Shown: positions 28,984 through 37,863 of the stretch, piece after piece
Numbering within the stretch: position 1 is the stretch's first letter
How the letters are laid out: each line of letters starts with the position of its first letter
DNA from: Promineifilum sp.
GTDB taxonomy: Bacteria > Chloroflexota > Anaerolineae > Promineifilales > Promineifilaceae
Assembly: GCA_020634335.1 (NCBI GenBank)
Contig: JACKBY010000005.1
Span: forward strand, 124,001-188,000
DNA: 64,000 nucleotides
Direction: 5' to 3'
Made by a program: the position numbers and the translations under genes
The notes under the pieces: generated by a model
Seen by the model: the letters and a program-made list of their open reading frames with translations, nothing else
The model's database searches: none
Told to the model about the DNA's origin: nothing

Positions 28984-29478
28984 ATGAAACGTGACAATTT
29001 GGTGTGGGGCATTATCCTGATCGTGGCCGGGGGAGCGTTTCTGGTCAACCAACTGTTTCCCACGGTGTTCGGCGGGTTTAGCTGGCCGTGGATCATGGTG
29101 GGGCTGGGGGTGATATTCACCCTGGCGGCCCTGATCGGGCGTGTAGGCGGGCTGATGGTTCCGGGGGTCATTCTGCTGGGGCTGGGCGGCATTTTCCTCT
29201 ATCAGGTGCGTTCCGGCGACTGGGAGAGCTGGGCCTACATCTGGACGCTCATTCCCGCATTCGCCGGGCTGGGCATGGTCCTGGGCGGGCTGCTTGACCC
29301 GGAGATGCGTCCGTCTCGACCGGCAGGGCTGATCATGATCGCGGCCGGGTTGGTGGGCTATGCCGTGTTCGGCGGCGTCTTTGGCCTCGATCCGAGTATT
29401 CTGCGCTTCTGGCCGGTGCTGCTGATCGTGTTCGGGGTGTGGGTTCTGATCAAGGCGATGCGGCCGGCGAAACAGTAA
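28984..29478 (+). CDS. LiaF/DUF5668-like multi-helix membrane protein
   Basis: A 164-residue protein with about six short helices, rich in Gly and Leu: LVWGIILIVAGGAFLVNQLFP, WPWIMVGLGVIFTLAALIG (partial), and ending FWPVLLIVFGVWVLIKAM. These WGxxLIxxGxxFLxxNL-type stretches define the LiaI/LiaF-like TM region seen also in the protein at 43983. Role unknown; such proteins often accompany envelope-stress systems, and a two-component system lies directly upstream. Confidence 0.8.
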   Translation: MKRDNLVWGIILIVAGGAFLVNQLFPTVFGGFSWPWIMVGLGVIFTLAALIGRVGGLMVPGVILLGLGGIFLYQVRSGDWESWAYIWTLIPAFAGLGMVLGGLLDPEMRPSRPAGLIMIAAGLVGYAVFGGVFGLDPSILRFWPVLLIVFGVWVLIKAMRPAKQ

Positions 29479-29604
29479 GCCCGGATGGCGGCGCAGGATA
29501 GCCGGGGCGCGGCGTAGACCCGTTCGGCCGCCGCCTGGCCCCGGCATGCCCCTTCGGTTCGCGCTGGCGCAATTCCGTCCGTCAGCCTATACTGGGCGTG
29601 ACCT

Positions 29605-30519
29605 ATGGAAGGCATCAGCGACTTGTGGGCCGGCATCTGGGCCAACACACTCTACCGTAAACTCATTCTGTCCGTGGTGATCATCGCCGGCACGTTTATC
29701 GTGCAGGGGGTGGCCCGGCGTGTGTTGCTGGGGCGCTTCACCGGCGAGACGATTCAAACCTACACGCTGCGGAAGATCATCGATTACGGCACGATGACCC
29801 TGGGGCTGATCGTGCTGTTCGGCCTGTGGGTGCAGCGCACGACGGATCTGACGGTGGGATTGGGGTTGCTGGCCGCCGGGCTGGCCTTTGCCCTGCAGGA
29901 GGTCATCGGCAGCATCGCCGGCTGGCTGTCGATCATCTTCGGCCGCCCCTTCTTGCTGGGCGACCGCATCGAGACGGGCGGCATCCACGGCGACGTGATC
30001 GACATCGGCGTGCTGCGCACGACGCTGATGGAGACGGGCAACTGGCTGGGCGGCCAGCAGAACACCGGTCGCTTCGTCACCCTCTCCAATGCCTTTATCT
30101 TCAAGGAGCCGCTGTTCAACTATTCGCGCGAAACCCATTACGTGTGGGACGAGGTGCGCGCCAGCATTCCCTATGGCGCGGACTGGGCGCGGGCCAAGGC
30201 GCTCATGCTCGAGGCCGTGCGCCGGCATCCGGCCTACCACGCGCTGTTGCCGCGGGCCGAACGCCAGAACACGTCCGCCCGGCGCGCCTTTCGCCTCAAC
30301 CTGACGCCGCTGGAGCCGCGCGGCTTTGTGGATATGGCCGCCAGCTGGATCGAAATCGGCGTCATCTTTCCGGTGGCCTACGATGGGCGGCGCTCCTTTC
30401 GCAGCGACGTCACCGAAACGATCCTGCACGATCTGGCGGCCGAAGGCATTCCTATCGCCTTTCCGACGATGACGGTGGAAATGGCCCGGCCGGGGGGTGG
30501 GGCGCAAGGGGGGGAATAG
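29605..30519 (+). CDS. MscS-family mechanosensitive ion channel
   Basis: A 304-residue small-conductance channel. Helices at about 14-35, 52-72 and the pore helix LAAGLAFALQEVIGSIAGWLSI (partial), then the beta domain GRPFLLGDRIETGGIHGDVIDIG and LSNAFIFKEPLFNYSR. The C-terminal alpha/beta domain ends about 285. ATG 29605 lies 11 nt after TATACT (29588-29593), with no ribosome binding site, a leaderless candidate. Confidence 0.88.
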   Translation: MEGISDLWAGIWANTLYRKLILSVVIIAGTFIVQGVARRVLLGRFTGETIQTYTLRKIIDYGTMTLGLIVLFGLWVQRTTDLTVGLGLLAAGLAFALQEVIGSIAGWLSIIFGRPFLLGDRIETGGIHGDVIDIGVLRTTLMETGNWLGGQQNTGRFVTLSNAFIFKEPLFNYSRETHYVWDEVRASIPYGADWARAKALMLEAVRRHPAYHALLPRAERQNTSARRAFRLNLTPLEPRGFVDMAASWIEIGVIFPVAYDGRRSFRSDVTETILHDLAAEGIPIAFPTMTVEMARPGGGAQGGE

Positions 30520-30833
30520 AGCAGAGCGAGGAAGAGGCTCCCCGGTTTTTCGGTAATCGATCGATCGCTCCCCGTAGCGCCGGTTCCTTAACCGGTTCCG
30601 CAACCCAGCTCGTTCACGACCGCTCCCCGTAACGCCGGTTTTTAACCGGCTCCGCAGCCAGGCTCTTTCGCTGCCACCGGATAAGAATCCGGCGCTACAG
30701 CGCAATTACTGAAAAATTCCGGGTTCGGGCCGGTATCATCCGGCAGATTATCGTTTATAATGACGATGAAGGGATCGTGCGCCGTGTGGGCATGGCGGGA
30801 TCACGACCCGCCGGTTCATCATGGAGGGGTCTT
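30520..30833. other. 314-bp intergenic region with composite repeat
   Basis: Positions 30545-30717 are a composite repeat in the opposite orientation to those at 20073 and 23938. TATAAT at 30756-30761 and GGAGGGG at about 30822-30828 precede the beta-helix gene. Confidence 0.6.
30545..30717. repeat. composite MITE-like repeat, inverse orientation
   Basis: Starts TTTTTCGGTAATCG and ends CAATTACTGAAAAA. Internal hairpins read GTAGCGCCGGTTCCTTAACCGG, GTAACGCCGGTTTTTAACCGG (each in part) and CCGGATAAGAATCCGGCGCTAC. Confidence 0.75.
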
Positions 30834-32594
30834 ATGGACAGGAACGCATCCCGACGGGTGGATTGGGCCGCGGCCGTGGTGTGGCGCAGCGCGCGGCTGC
30901 GGGCGCGGTTGTTGCGACTGTGGCTCTGGCTCCGCCTGACCACTCGTGGTGCGGTGGTCGCCGGCGCGGCGGGCGTCATCCTCTCGCTCCACAACCCCGC
31001 GCTTGGCGCGGGCGGCCCCCCGATTCGCGCAGCAACCATCACCGTCGCCGCCGGCGAAGTGGCCGTGGCCGATAACGGCCTGTGCTCCCTGATCGAAGCC
31101 ATCCACAACGCCAACGATACGACCACCGGCGCGGTTCACGCCGATTGCGCTGCCGGCGATCCCGCGGCCGAGGGCATGGACACCATCGCCCTGCCGGCGA
31201 CCAGCATCTTCGCCCTGACCGCGGCCGACAACCAGACCTACGGCGCGAGCGGCCTGCCCGTCATCACCGGCCGGACGACCATCAGCGGCTCTTACGGGAC
31301 GGCGATCCGCCGCGACGCGGCCGCCGAGCCGTTCCGCGTGCTGGCCGTTGGCCGCGCCGGCGAGCTGGCCCTGGATTGGGTGACGATCAGCGGCGGTCAG
31401 ACGACCACGACACCTTCTCGCGCCGCCGAGGTCACTTATGCCACGTCGGGCGGCGGCATCCTCAACCTGGGCGATCTGCACCTGCTCCAAACTACCATCA
31501 GCGGCAACCGGGCCGCAGTGGGCGGCGGCGTCTACAACGCGGGGGGCCTGCTCGCAAGCCAGGCGAACTTCACCCACAACCATGCCGCCTATGACGGCGC
31601 TGCCTTGCTGAGCTTTGGGGATTCACGCCTGTATGACGCCGATGTCCGCGAGAACGACGACCCCTTCTCTATCGCCGTGGTTGTGAACGAAGGTTACATG
31701 AAGCTGGAGGGCGGCTACGTCAGGGACAACGGCGCCTCGACCAGCCTGAGCAATCGCGGTGAGTTGACGATCTACGGCGTTGTGTTCGAGAACAGCATCG
31801 TCGGTCTGGACAATACCGGGCAACTGACGATGGAGGCGGCCGTATTCAGCGGGCACCATACCGCCGTCACCAACTCGGCGACGGCGCTGGTCAACCGCAC
31901 GGCGATCATCGACAACGACCAGGGCATCAGCAACGGTCGCGGCCACCTGACATTGGTCAACAGCACCATCAGCGGTAATCATACCAGCCGGGCCGGCGGT
32001 GGCGTGGAGGTGTGGGGCGGGACGGTCGAAGGGTTGTTCAATACCATCACCGATAATACGGCCGCCCGGGGCGGCGGGGTGTTCGTCGCCGGCCACTATG
32101 ATGATTTCTATAACTGCACGGCCGGCTCAATGAGCCTGAGATATTCCATCATCAGCGGCAACCAGGCCACGATCACGATCGGGCGCGAGGCCTACACCGA
32201 GCAGGGAACGTTTCGCTGTCACGGTAGCCTGTTCCTCAAGGGATCGCTGGCCGGCCACGACGGCGACGCCGGCATCGTCAACGCTTCCCTGATCGGTAAC
32301 TTCGTGCCCGACGAACCGGCGGCGGCGATCCTCAGCCCCGAATGGACATCTAGCGCCGCCTGGACGCCGCATCACACGCTGCCGTGGGGCAGCCCGGCCG
32401 TCGACGCCCTGCCGAACGAAGCCTGCGAGCTTCCCCCGCCGTTCTATGCCTTTGACCAGTTGTTCAACGACCGCAACGTGGATGGCGATTTCCGGCCGTC
32501 GGCGAACGAGTGCGACATCGGCGCGATTGAGCGGCCGCCGCTGCCCTATCACGTCTTCACGCCGTTCGCGGGCCGGGAGGAGGCGCGACGATGA
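30834..32594 (+). CDS. exported beta-helix (pectin-lyase-fold) protein
   Basis: A 586-residue exported protein. Residues 1-20 are basic; a hydrophobic segment GAVVAGAAGVILSLHNPALG (about 39-58) is the signal. The body is a parallel beta-helix with rungs such as GGGILNLGDLHLLQTTISGN and LTLVNSTISGNHTSRAGGGV. The end reads CDIGAIERPPLPYHVFTPFAGRE, a choice-of-anchor-like close plus a degenerate VFTPF tail. ATG 30834 has GGAGGGG upstream; the open frame from 30777 has not. The stop overlaps the next start (ATGA), so the kelch protein is translationally coupled. Confidence 0.82.
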   Translation: MDRNASRRVDWAAAVVWRSARLRARLLRLWLWLRLTTRGAVVAGAAGVILSLHNPALGAGGPPIRAATITVAAGEVAVADNGLCSLIEAIHNANDTTTGAVHADCAAGDPAAEGMDTIALPATSIFALTAADNQTYGASGLPVITGRTTISGSYGTAIRRDAAAEPFRVLAVGRAGELALDWVTISGGQTTTTPSRAAEVTYATSGGGILNLGDLHLLQTTISGNRAAVGGGVYNAGGLLASQANFTHNHAAYDGAALLSFGDSRLYDADVRENDDPFSIAVVVNEGYMKLEGGYVRDNGASTSLSNRGELTIYGVVFENSIVGLDNTGQLTMEAAVFSGHHTAVTNSATALVNRTAIIDNDQGISNGRGHLTLVNSTISGNHTSRAGGGVEVWGGTVEGLFNTITDNTAARGGGVFVAGHYDDFYNCTAGSMSLRYSIISGNQATITIGREAYTEQGTFRCHGSLFLKGSLAGHDGDAGIVNASLIGNFVPDEPAAAILSPEWTSSAAWTPHHTLPWGSPAVDALPNEACELPPPFYAFDQLFNDRNVDGDFRPSANECDIGAIERPPLPYHVFTPFAGREEARR

Positions 32595-33745
32595 AGCGGA
32601 TGACCGGCGCTCAGGGGGCATGGCTGGCGGCTATCGTGTTTTTACTGTTCACCGTGGGCCAATCCGGCAAAGGCGAGGCCTCGGCTGCGCCCGGGGAGTG
32701 GCGCTGGGCGCTGACGGGCAGCCTGAACGAGGCACGCTCCGGCCACACGGCGACGCTGTTGTCTGACGGCCGGGTGCTGGTGGCCGGCGGTTTGGCCCCG
32801 AGCGCAATCACTGCCTCGGCCGAGGTCTTTGATCCGGTGGCCGGGGTGTGGTCGGTGGTGGGGTCGATGGCTGCGCCGCGCGTCGGCCACACCGCCACCC
32901 GGCTGGCCGACGGCCGCGTGCTGGTGGCCGGGGGGCGTGACGACCACGACGAGGTGCTGGACTCGGCCGAATTGTTTGACCCGGCGACGGGCACGTGGTC
33001 GGCCGCCGGCCGGATGGGCAGCGCGCGCGCCGGCCACGCCGCGGTGCTGCTGAACGATGGCGATGTGCTCATCAGCGGCGGCTTTGACGAGGACGAAACC
33101 AAATCCTATTCGGTGCGCTATCACCCGGCGACAGGCGCGTGGACATGGGCCGGAGCGATGAACAAAGGGCGTGCCTACCACACAGCCACGGTCTTGCTCG
33201 ACGGCCGCGTGCTGGTGGTCGGCGGTTACCTGCCGGGTAACGTGGCTGAACTGTTCGACCCGGCGACCGACACCTGGCGCTATGCCGGGGGCCGGGGCGT
33301 GGGTTTTCCCGATTGGCACGCGGCGACGCGCCTCGACGACGGCCGCGTGCTGGTGACGGGCGAGAATGTGACCGCGCGTTATGACCCCGCCTCGGAGTCG
33401 TGGACGGGCGAACCCAAATGGTGGAACATGGCGCATCACGCCGCGGCGCTGATGGGTGACGGCCGGGTGTTGATCTGCGGTGGTTATGATAACTCGGTCA
33501 ACTTCCCCTACGATTCGGGCTATCTCGACTTCGCCTCCATTTTTGATCCGCAGACCGACGAGTGGGGATATAGCCCCAGCATGACGCAGCCGCGCGTCGA
33601 CCACACGGCGACGCGGCTGCTCGATGGGCGTGTGCTGGTGGTCGGGGGATATCGCGACGGTTCGCTGGCTTCGGCCGAACTGTACGCGCCCTTTTTGCTG
33701 CCCTTCGCGGTTTACGCGCCGGTACTGGTTCAGGCCGGCGAGTAG
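32591..33745 (+). CDS. exported kelch-repeat beta-propeller protein
   Basis: A 384-residue protein with signal peptide (about 10-30, AWLAAIVFLLFTVGQSG). Six to seven kelch blades follow, each with RxxHTATxLxDGRVLVxGG and an AELFDPATGTW-type strand. The tail LPFAVYAPVLVQAGE carries the AVYAPVL version of the terminal motif seen in other exported proteins of this window. Likely extracellular ligand binding; no enzyme residues are known. It overlaps the upstream gene by 4 bp. Confidence 0.87.
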   Translation: MKRMTGAQGAWLAAIVFLLFTVGQSGKGEASAAPGEWRWALTGSLNEARSGHTATLLSDGRVLVAGGLAPSAITASAEVFDPVAGVWSVVGSMAAPRVGHTATRLADGRVLVAGGRDDHDEVLDSAELFDPATGTWSAAGRMGSARAGHAAVLLNDGDVLISGGFDEDETKSYSVRYHPATGAWTWAGAMNKGRAYHTATVLLDGRVLVVGGYLPGNVAELFDPATDTWRYAGGRGVGFPDWHAATRLDDGRVLVTGENVTARYDPASESWTGEPKWWNMAHHAAALMGDGRVLICGGYDNSVNFPYDSGYLDFASIFDPQTDEWGYSPSMTQPRVDHTATRLLDGRVLVVGGYRDGSLASAELYAPFLLPFAVYAPVLVQAGE

Positions 33746-33764
33746 ACCAGCCGCGCGAATCCGT

Positions 33765-35588
33765 TTACAGCGGGTAGACGATGGGCAGGATGATCAGGAT
33801 CACAAGGGTCACCACGAGGGTCAGCGGCAAGCCGACCTTGAAATAATCGGTGAAGCGATAGCCGCCGGGGCCCATGATCAGGATGTTGACCGGGTGGCCG
33901 AGCGGCGTGAGGAAGGCCATCGAGGTCGCCAGCGCCACGGCCAGCGCCATGTGCTGCGGATTCAAACCCAGGCGCTGGGCCGAGCCGATCGCCAGCGGCA
34001 CCACGATGGCGGCGACGGCCGGGCCGCTGATGACCTGTGCCAGGAGGGTGGTCATCAGAAACAGGGCCGCCAGCAATGCCTGTGGGCCGTAGGGGGCCAC
34101 CAGGCGCACCAGATTCTCGGCCGCCAGGTCGGCCAGCCCCGTGTTGGTCAGGGCCAGGCCCATCGGCAGCATCCCGGCGACCAGAAAGACCGATTTCCAC
34201 TCGATGGCGTCGTAGGCCTCGTCGGCCGAGAGCACGCCGATGAGCACCATCGCCAGCGCGCCCAGCATCATCGCCTCGGCCGTGGGCAGGATGCTGGTGG
34301 CGGCGACGGCGAGGGTGATCACCAGGATGATCGTGGCCGGGGCCAGCTTGCTGGAGCGAACGACCGGCACGGGCCGGGGCGGCTCGCCCATGACGATCAG
34401 GTCGCGGTTCTGGTGGAGCAGGTTCAGGCGGTCGTGCGGTCCCTGCAGCAGCAGCGCGTCGCCGAATTGCAGAGTGGTCGTCGTCATGCCGCGCCGGATG
34501 GGCCGCCCGCCGCGCCAGATGGCCAGGGCCGAGAAGCCGAACTGCTGGCGAAAGCTGACCTCTTGCAACGTGCGGGTGATCAGGCTGGAGCGCGGCGACA
34601 GGGCGGCCTCGACGATGACGATCTCGCCCGACTCCAGATCGCGCTCGGTCATGCCGTCCGAGGCCAGGATTTCCAGCCGCGGCTCCACGTCGCGCGAGCG
34701 GAATTCTTCCAGGCTGCCTTCGAGGGTGAGCACGTCACCAACGTGCAGGGGCGTGTCGGGCGGTGGGGCCAGAATGGTCTTGTCGCCCTGTTCCACGGCC
34801 AGGACGTTGACATTGAACGTCTCGCGCAGGGTGCTCAACTCCAGCGGTTTGCGGTCCAGATAGGAGCCGGGGGGGATGCGGGCGCGAAACAGGCGCTCGT
34901 CGAGTTGGTACACTTCGGTCAGGTCCTGACCCGACAGGGGACGCGTGGGCGCCTCGAAACGCTCGGCGGGCGACCGCTGGGGCAACAACCGCCGGCCGAG
35001 GAGGGTCATGTAGAGAATGCCGGCCAGGACGGCGGGGATGCCCACCGGCGCGAAGCTCAGGATGTTGAAGCCGGGCAGGCCGTTTTCGGTCAGCAGGCCG
35101 CTGGTGATGATGTTGGTGGTGGTGAACAGGGTCGCCATGCCGCCCAGGATGGTGCCGAAGGCCAGCGGCATGAGCACCCGCGACGGGTTGACGCCCTGGC
35201 GGCGGGCCGCCCCGGACACGGCCGGCAGCAGCACGGCCGCGGCGGCGATGTTGTTCATGAACAGCGACAGAAAGGCCCCGGCGGCCATGACCAGGACGAC
35301 CAGCCGCCCCTCTGACCGGCCGGCCACCCGCCCCAGCCACTCGCCGACGCGGTCGCCCGCCCCGGTCAGGTTCAGGCCGGCGGCCAGGACGAAGATGGCG
35401 ACGATGGTGACGACGGCCGAGCGCCCGAAACCGGAGAAGGTCTCCTGGGGAGTCAGCACGCCGGTGGCGCCCAAACCGACCAGGACGAGCAAGGCCACCA
35501 CATCGGCCCGGATGCGATTGCTGAGAAAGAGGACGATGGCCGCCGTCAGGATGACGAGGGTGATGATGGCGTCGGCGGTGAGGGGCAT
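33765..35588 (-). CDS. SLC13/ArsB-NhaD-type permease with RCK_C domains
   Basis: A 607-residue permease. The first half of the transporter (about 1-185) opens LVILTAAIVLFLSNRIRADVVALL and contains FVLAAGLNLTGAGDRVGEWL. Two TrkA-C/RCK_C domains (about 205-385) sit in the large cytoplasmic loop (LVVEQGDKTILAPPPDTPL region, YSLDRKPLELS-like RPxELSTL, then RVGDVLTLEG). The second half ends ALATSMAFLTPLGHPVNILIMGPGGY, a SLC13 signature. Divalent anion or sulfate transport is usual for such proteins; the substrate is not readable. It is convergent with the kelch gene. Confidence 0.88.
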   Translation of the reverse strand: MPLTADAIITLVILTAAIVLFLSNRIRADVVALLVLVGLGATGVLTPQETFSGFGRSAVVTIVAIFVLAAGLNLTGAGDRVGEWLGRVAGRSEGRLVVLVMAAGAFLSLFMNNIAAAAVLLPAVSGAARRQGVNPSRVLMPLAFGTILGGMATLFTTTNIITSGLLTENGLPGFNILSFAPVGIPAVLAGILYMTLLGRRLLPQRSPAERFEAPTRPLSGQDLTEVYQLDERLFRARIPPGSYLDRKPLELSTLRETFNVNVLAVEQGDKTILAPPPDTPLHVGDVLTLEGSLEEFRSRDVEPRLEILASDGMTERDLESGEIVIVEAALSPRSSLITRTLQEVSFRQQFGFSALAIWRGGRPIRRGMTTTTLQFGDALLLQGPHDRLNLLHQNRDLIVMGEPPRPVPVVRSSKLAPATIILVITLAVAATSILPTAEAMMLGALAMVLIGVLSADEAYDAIEWKSVFLVAGMLPMGLALTNTGLADLAAENLVRLVAPYGPQALLAALFLMTTLLAQVISGPAVAAIVVPLAIGSAQRLGLNPQHMALAVALATSMAFLTPLGHPVNILIMGPGGYRFTDYFKVGLPLTLVVTLVILIILPIVYPL

Positions 35589-35629
35589 GATGGGCGTGCC
35601 TGGGCCTTAGTGGCGGCGAGGGAGCGCCG

Positions 35630-36763
35630 TCATCCTTGCGAGGCCTCGGACTCCAGACTTTTCAGCGCTGCCGTCAGCGAGGCCACGTCATCCTGGATGA
35701 GCTTCAGCAGCCGCAGCATCTCCCGGCGCTCGGCGGCGGTCAGGCCGTGGCGGTCGATGCGCGCCAGATGGCCGCGCACCCAGTCGAGGCGCTCGATGCT
35801 GGTGGGCGCGCCAACGCGGGCGGGGCGCAGCGGGTCGGGGGAGGCGGTTGTGCCGCGGGGCTGGTTTTCCGGAGCCGGGGAGACGGGGAGCAGGGGGGAA
35901 GGGGGGCGGTCGGCCTCGGCGGTCGATGGGTCGGCGGCGGCCTCGTCGAGCAGGCGCGCGGCGGCGGCGACGGTCATCTCCGGCGCTTCGCGCAGCAAGC
36001 GGGCGATCTGGCGCACTTCGCCGCTGTTGAGGTCGCCGGCCAGGCGCGCCCGGTGCAGCGCCCGCTGCTGGACGGGTGTCAGCCCCTGGTAGACGCGCGT
36101 GTCGCGCTCGGTCAGCAGGCCGCCGCGCACGGCCTCCTTGATCTCGTCGGGCAGGTCGAGGAGCTGGATGAGCTGGTGGATGCGCTGGCGGCTGTAGCCC
36201 AGCCGGTTGCCGACCTTGGCCCAGGTCACCTTGCCGCCCCACGGCTCGCCGGTCGGGGGCAGGCCGGCCTGGGTCGCGTCAAGTTCCTCTTGCATCAGCT
36301 TGCGCAGCCGCAGGAGGGCGGCGGCCCGGTCGACGTCGTTGAGGTCTTCGCGCTGGATGTTTTCCACGACCTGGCGCACGAAGCGGGTCACGTCGTCGTA
36401 GTCGCGGCGGCGCACGACGGCCGGGATGGTGCCCAGCCCGGCCAGTTGGGAAGCCCGCCAGCGGCGCTCGCCGTGGACGATGAGATAGCGGCCGGGGCTG
36501 CTCTGGGTCACCTCGATGGGCTGGATGACGCCGTCCTGGCGAATGCTCTCGGCCAGCTCGAGCAGGCCGGCGTCGTTGAAGGTGCTGCGCGGCTGGTCGG
36601 GGTCGGGGTCGATGGCGTCGACGCGCACGGCCAGCAGTTGCAGCCCGGCAGCCTGCTCGGCGTCGTCTTCCGTGGCGAACAGCTGCTCCAGGTCGCCGCC
36701 GCGCGGCTGGATGGGCTGGGAGAGGTTGATTTTGGTCTTTTTGCGTGTCATTTCATTTGTCAA
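35630..36763 (-). CDS. parB: ParB-family partition protein
   Basis: A 377-residue protein. The ParB/Srx CTPase region (about 40-135) contains DPDQPRSTF, IRQDGVIQPIEV and GERRWRASQLAGL, then VENIQREDLNDVDRAAALLRL. The central helix-turn-helix has RLGYSRQRIHQLIQLLDLPDEI. A Pro-rich linker (about 265-310) leads to a helical C-terminus. ATG 36763 or 36751 could start. It lies downstream of parA on the same strand with a repeat between. No parS-like TGTTTCACGTGAAACA was noticed. Confidence 0.88.
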   Translation of the reverse strand: MTNEMTRKKTKINLSQPIQPRGGDLEQLFATEDDAEQAAGLQLLAVRVDAIDPDPDQPRSTFNDAGLLELAESIRQDGVIQPIEVTQSSPGRYLIVHGERRWRASQLAGLGTIPAVVRRRDYDDVTRFVRQVVENIQREDLNDVDRAAALLRLRKLMQEELDATQAGLPPTGEPWGGKVTWAKVGNRLGYSRQRIHQLIQLLDLPDEIKEAVRGGLLTERDTRVYQGLTPVQQRALHRARLAGDLNSGEVRQIARLLREAPEMTVAAAARLLDEAAADPSTAEADRPPSPLLPVSPAPENQPRGTTASPDPLRPARVGAPTSIERLDWVRGHLARIDRHGLTAAERREMLRLLKLIQDDVASLTAALKSLESEASQG

Positions 36764-36852
36764 AGGATGAATATCAAAGGAGGAAGGCTGAGGGATGAAG
36801 GCGGAGCGGATTCCTCATCTTCATCCTTAATCCTTCATCCCTCATCCTTCAA
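36764..36852. repeat. ATCCTTC heptamer-like repeat between parA and parB
   Basis: CTTCATCCTTAATCCTTCAT and CCCTCATCCTTCAAG occupy the parA-parB gap, with GGATGAAGG-type inverted partners near 36770-36800. The repeat runs into the parA 3' end and supplies its last codons. Confidence 0.7.
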
Positions 36853-37620
36853 GATTTCCTTCGCCACCGCCCGATAGGCCTTCGCGCCGGGGCCGCGGGG
36901 GTCGAAGGCCAGGATGCTTTGGCCGGCGGCGGCGCTCTCGCCAAAGCGCACGGAGCGGCGCACGACGGTGTCAAAGATGCGGATGTCGTCGCCGTATTGC
37001 TGCTCCACGGCCGCCTGCACGTCGCGGGTCAGCGAGGCGCGGGCGTCGGCCATGGTCAGCAGGATGCCCTCGATCTTCAGATGCGGGTTCAGCCGCTTGC
37101 GGCGGATGGTCTCGATGGTGGACAGGATCATCAACGCGCCGCGGGCGGCCAGGTACTCGGTCTGGATGGGGATGAGCACGCTGTCGGCGGCGGTCAGGGC
37201 GTTGATGACCAGCAGGCCCAGCGACGGGTTGCAGTCGATGAGCACGTAGTCGTAGCCGGCGGCCACGTCGCCCAGCAGCCCGGCCAGCACGCGCTCGCGG
37301 CTGAGGCTGTTGATGAGCGTCACCTCGACCAGGCTCAGTTCCGGCTGGCTGGGGATGAGGTGGAAGCCTTCGGCCGTTTCGTAGATGGCGGCGCGCAGGT
37401 CGCCGGGGCCGCCGTCGACCTCGGCCTTCAGGGCGTCGTAGATGGTGGGGCTGATGCGGTCGGGGTCGAAGCCGGCGTGCTGGGTCAGGTTGCCCTGGGG
37501 GTCGAAGTCGACGGCCAGGACGCGCCGCCCCCGCTCGGCCAGCGCCGCGGCCAGGTTGACGGCCGTCGTCGTCTTGCCCACTCCGCCTTTTTGCATGGCT
37601 ACGGCGATTGTTCTGGTCAT
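36835..37620 (-). CDS. parA: ParA-family partition ATPase
   Basis: A 261-residue ATPase. The deviant Walker A is QKGGVGKTTTAVNLAAALA (residues ~10-28), Walker A' is VDFDPQGNLTQ, and Walker B YDYVLIDCNPSLG. The middle QTEYLAARGALMILSTI and FDTVVRRSVRFGESAA are normal ParA stretches. Length fits the chromosomal Soj type. The terminal residues KDEG and the TGA derive from an AAGGATGAGGGATGA repeat. The ATG overlaps the stop of a VapC remnant. Likely paired with parB for segregation. Confidence 0.9.
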   Translation of the reverse strand: MTRTIAVAMQKGGVGKTTTAVNLAAALAERGRRVLAVDFDPQGNLTQHAGFDPDRISPTIYDALKAEVDGGPGDLRAAIYETAEGFHLIPSQPELSLVEVTLINSLSRERVLAGLLGDVAAGYDYVLIDCNPSLGLLVINALTAADSVLIPIQTEYLAARGALMILSTIETIRRKRLNPHLKIEGILLTMADARASLTRDVQAAVEQQYGDDIRIFDTVVRRSVRFGESAAAGQSILAFDPRGPGAKAYRAVAKEILKDEG

Positions 37621-37769
37621 AGGCGTCCGGTTATCGTATTACCAACTCTCGACAGTAAGCTCACTATCTCGCCGAAGTGAGCGTCGCGGGTGACTGGTGT
37701 CATGTCATACTGGATCGATAAGGCGGCGATCCAGATATCATTCTCGGGGACTGGCTTACCTTTAATCAC
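37617..37769 (-). pseudogene. VapC-like PIN-domain toxin, C-terminal fragment
   Basis: Minus-strand reading gives about 50 residues with the end of a PIN nuclease: GKPVPENDIWIAALSIQYDM and then PVTRDAHFGEIVSLL. The ENDxWIAA and TRDxHF blocks carry the third and fourth acidic residues of VapC toxins. The N-terminal half with the first acidic site is missing, since a TGA stands directly before GTG 37769. Just upstream another frame reads VDEEQPEAVVSD and stops, perhaps the tail of its antitoxin. The TGA overlaps the parA ATG. Confidence 0.7.
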
Positions 37770-37863
37770 TCACCACGGCCTCCGGTTGCTCTTCGTCAAC
37801 TGTGCCCAATTTTCATTTCACGACTCTTCCGCGACATTATACCATTGAAACGAGAGTTCCTCC

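Noticed and set aside
33624..35315. 563-codon frame opposite the SLC13 permease
   Set aside because: Shadow; charged low-complexity protein with no domain, while the minus strand has permease and RCK motifs.
35630..37620. parS or origin near parAB
   Set aside because: No TGTTTCACGTGAAACA-like site or DnaA-box cluster was noticed; absence by eye is not proof.
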